Source: Firmicutes bacterium AF25-13AC (GTDB taxonomy: Bacteria > Bacillota > Clostridia > Lachnospirales > Lachnospiraceae). From it: a stretch of 64,000 nucleotides of DNA. Below are positions 62,159-64,000 of this stretch, one piece after another. The stretch is taken from the NCBI GenBank assembly GCA_003478935.1, contig QUFP01000009.1, forward strand, positions 1 through 64,000, written 5' to 3'. Position 1 is the first letter of the stretch. Each line of letters begins with the position of its first letter. The notes under the pieces were generated by a model that did not search any database, was not told where the DNA came from, and was given only the letters and a program-made list of their open reading frames with translations. A program made the translations under genes and the position numbers.

Positions 62159-63070
62159 TTACCTATCACTATTCTGCCATTTTTTTCTATATTCTATAGG
62201 TGAACAATGTGCGTATTCCCGAAAAACCTTTCCAAAATAACTGCTACTCCCTAAACCGCACTCATGGCTGATAACAGTAACAGATTCCTGCCCCTTTGCC
62301 AACATCTGACAGGCAACTTGTAGACGGTAAGTTGTTATATACTCTACGGGTGTCACATGCAGACAGTCATGGAACACTCTATAACACTCCCTTTCGCTTA
62401 GATATGCTGCCGCAGCAAGTTCTGGAATAGATATTTTTTCTCTGTAATGTTCATGAATGTATATCATCATCAGCTTTATTTTATCGTTGCTTTTGTTATG
62501 TTCCCCTTTCTTTTCACGCATAGAACGAGAGAATTCAAAAAGCATGAGCCATATTTCCGTTAGGGCTTCCCGCAGTTTTATTTCATATCCAAATTCATCA
62601 CTGGATAAACGAAATGAGTCAGCAAGCAGTTTCAAAATTCTTTCTTCTTCTGCATTGCCTGGAAAAAGCGGAATTATCTCAATCTGTGGGGCTGTTATGA
62701 CAGGCGCAATATATTTTTGTTCAATCCTACTTCCATGTTCTCCTGCAAGTAAGGAAACATCGAAAATATGAAGCAGCTGTATATTCTTTTCTCGCTGCGA
62801 TATTGCTTTTGTCATATGGAGTACATTGGGATTTATCATGCCTCCGCTTCCAGCCGGAAACAATATTTTTCCTCCTGGCGTATCATATTCAATGCTGCCG
62901 CTTTCCATATAAAAAAGCTCCACTGTCCTGTGCCAGTGCCACGGTACATAACACCCTATATACTTGTCAAGTTCTGCCCTCGAAGCGATATAGGGAAAAT
63001 CTTTTTCAAAACCTGGAAGCAATTCTTCCTTGCTTCCAGTATAAAATTCAATGCTATGGATATTTTTCAT
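62159..63070 (-). CDS. AraC-family transcriptional regulator
   Basis: A 303-residue regulator: an N-terminal cupin domain (CYVPWHWHRTVELFYMESG, FPAGSGGMINPNVLHM), a helical linker, and a C-terminal AraC domain (ISIPELAAAAYLSERECYRV, VTVISHECGLGSSSYFGKVF). AGGTGA precedes the ATG. It is the first of four minus-strand accessory genes and may control them. Its sensor domain resembles those that bind small sugars or metabolites, but no ligand can be named. Confidence 0.92.
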   Translation of the reverse strand: MKNIHSIEFYTGSKEELLPGFEKDFPYIASRAELDKYIGCYVPWHWHRTVELFYMESGSIEYDTPGGKILFPAGSGGMINPNVLHMTKAISQREKNIQLLHIFDVSLLAGEHGSRIEQKYIAPVITAPQIEIIPLFPGNAEEERILKLLADSFRLSSDEFGYEIKLREALTEIWLMLFEFSRSMREKKGEHNKSNDKIKLMMIYIHEHYREKISIPELAAAAYLSERECYRVFHDCLHVTPVEYITTYRLQVACQMLAKGQESVTVISHECGLGSSSYFGKVFREYAHCSPIEYRKKWQNSDR

Positions 63071-63088
63071 ATCTGTTCACCTGCACAT

Positions 63089-63205
63089 CTAGGAATGACC
63101 GGCATATTCCGGCTTAAAATCACCTGTTTTCAATTCAATGACTACATAGCAGCGAAGATCTTTCCAATAATGGAGAGATACTCCTGAGTATTCATTAGCA
63201 CACTC
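63089..63205 (-). pseudogene. Remnant of a YhcG/DUF1016 nuclease gene, C-terminal domain
   Basis: A short open stretch on the minus strand contains LRCYVVIELKTGDFKPEYAG, a hallmark of the PDDEXK nuclease half of YhcG (DUF1016) proteins, and then stops at 63089. Nothing of the rest of the domain follows, and the bases before it do not match the family. It is a second decayed piece, separate from the N-terminal piece at 58748-59047. Confidence 0.7.
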
Positions 63206-63257
63206 ATCGCCTCACTTTCACATAATTATTATCCTTTTTTCTCTCAATACACGATTC

Positions 63258-64000
63258 CTAAATTTTACGAATCTCTGCATTCTGATCAAGCGGATCGCGG
63301 TGCTGGTAATCAAATAAAACGAACTGCTTTTCATCCGTAAATGGTGGCACAAAAACTTCTATGTGATAATCACGAATCACATCCTTATAGGAACTCTCTG
63401 GAAAAGCTTTCAGGCATACTGCACGTATCTCTTCCTTATAAGAATCCTGCTCAAGCGCAAATGATGGGCGCTTTCTCGCATAATCACGCAGATAATAGTC
63501 AAGCGTCAGAACTTGCCGTACAAGTATATCATCAAGCGTTGTACGCGCTGCAGCGAAGTCACGGATAAACTGATACTGTGCTTCTCTGCTGTGCTTTTTT
63601 TCATGCATTTTTCGAGCACGGTATTCATCTGAAAGAGCCTCGTACAATAAAAATGGACGGTCAAATTGTTTGCACAAAACTTTAACGGTGTTGGAAAACT
63701 GTCCGCTGTTGTAGTATGTCTCAACCATCTCCTCTAAGCCTTTAAGCCTAATAATGTCATCATAGGAAAGCCATGGTGTTTTTAATACTTCATATGGCGG
63801 CTCTGCCTGTGACAATATTCCATACTGGCTTGCCTGTGCCTGCATCGGGGAACCCTTTAATACCTTTAAAAAGCCTAACTGCAGTTGGCTTGGCTTCATC
63901 TGATACACCACATCAAAGGAATGACCAAAACTCTCATAATCCTCTAATGGCAGACCTGCAATCAGATCGAGATGCTGATGAATGTTATGGAACTGACGAA
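63258..64000 (-). CDS. B12-binding radical SAM protein (DUF4080 type), 5' part outside window
   Basis: The frame is open to the window edge, so the N-terminal B12-binding domain and the CxxxCxxC cluster are not visible. What is seen is the end of the radical SAM barrel (HQHLDLIAGLPLEDYESFGHSFD, QLQLGFLKVLKGSP) and the C-terminal DUF4080-like domain (YNSGQFSNTVKVL, FVLFDYQHRDPLDQNAEI). An internal ATG at 63911 is not the real start. Such enzymes perform radical methylation or related chemistry; the substrate is unknown. The last 71 bases are duplicated at 60209-60279. Confidence 0.85.
   Translation of the reverse strand, partial: RQFHNIHQHLDLIAGLPLEDYESFGHSFDVVYQMKPSQLQLGFLKVLKGSPMQAQASQYGILSQAEPPYEVLKTPWLSYDDIIRLKGLEEMVETYYNSGQFSNTVKVLCKQFDRPFLLYEALSDEYRARKMHEKKHSREAQYQFIRDFAAARTTLDDILVRQVLTLDYYLRDYARKRPSFALEQDSYKEEIRAVCLKAFPESSYKDVIRDYHIEVFVPPFTDEKQFVLFDYQHRDPLDQNAEIRKI

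Noticed and set aside
1-64000. tRNA, rRNA, riboswitch or CRISPR array
   Set aside because: I looked for tRNA cloverleaf and rRNA sequences, common riboswitch cores and regular spaced repeats and saw none that I could support by eye.

Overview
The window looks like chromosome of a gut Clostridia bacterium, most probably Lachnospiraceae. The evidence is a Firmicutes-type FASII/acetyl-CoA carboxylase operon with FabK and a fused AccD-AccA, AGGAGG-type ribosome binding sites, TTGACA/TATAAT promoters, YesM/YesN two-component genes beside LplB/YtcP-type sugar permeases, and moderate G+C. I cannot fix genus or species from sequence alone.

Layout. 1-1100: the 3' part of a TnpB gene and a downstream omega-RNA-like end. 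1142-4033: an operon of an unknown helical protein, FtsH and a DUF308 membrane protein. 3980-4561: a TetR regulator. 4842-15195 (minus): a compact lipid operon fabH-acpP-fabK-fabD-fabG-fabF-accB-fabZ-accC-accDA plus an NPD-family flavoprotein. Divergent from it is a glycosyltransferase with a C-terminal MarR-like domain (15469-16767), sitting where a FabT-type regulator might be expected. 16827-23050: a secreted heptad-repeat protein and an MMPL transporter under an apparent TetR operator system. 23149-27917: ribosomal protein L25, a BlaR1/BlaI-like pair and an unknown protein. 27977-58776: a large carbohydrate locus. It holds a GH120 beta-xylosidase-like enzyme, three solute-binding proteins, two permeases, YesMN, two GH38 alpha-mannosidases, a heparinase II/III-like protein, a GH30 enzyme, two SGNH esterases, two Gfo/Idh/MocA oxidoreductases, two sugar isomerase/epimerases, a GntR-LacI hybrid and an AraC regulator. 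Nearly all the enzymes lack signal peptides, so the plan appears to be import of oligosaccharides followed by cytoplasmic breakdown. 58748-64000: an accessory zone with YhcG remnants, a Fic protein, HAD and HD hydrolases, another AraC regulator, a duplicated gene end, and a B12-binding radical SAM gene running off the window.

Three points cut across the genes. (1) Five conserved genes are each split by an apparent one-base loss in a short homopolymer, all in the same sense, which points to consensus-sequence error rather than five true pseudogenes. (2) Three families of structured intergenic repeats are present: a MITE-like element with terminal inverted repeats and deletion derivatives, a G+C-rich two-module element with a constant 25-nt spacer, and GGGACAG/CTGTCCC hairpins. 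(3) A 17-bp motif is shared exactly upstream of two separate transporter units and is a candidate YesN operator.

The most unusual items are the glycosyltransferase-MarR fusion facing the fab operon, the two-module repeat, and the oxidoreductase/epimerase/esterase operon, which resembles 3-keto-glycoside chemistry.
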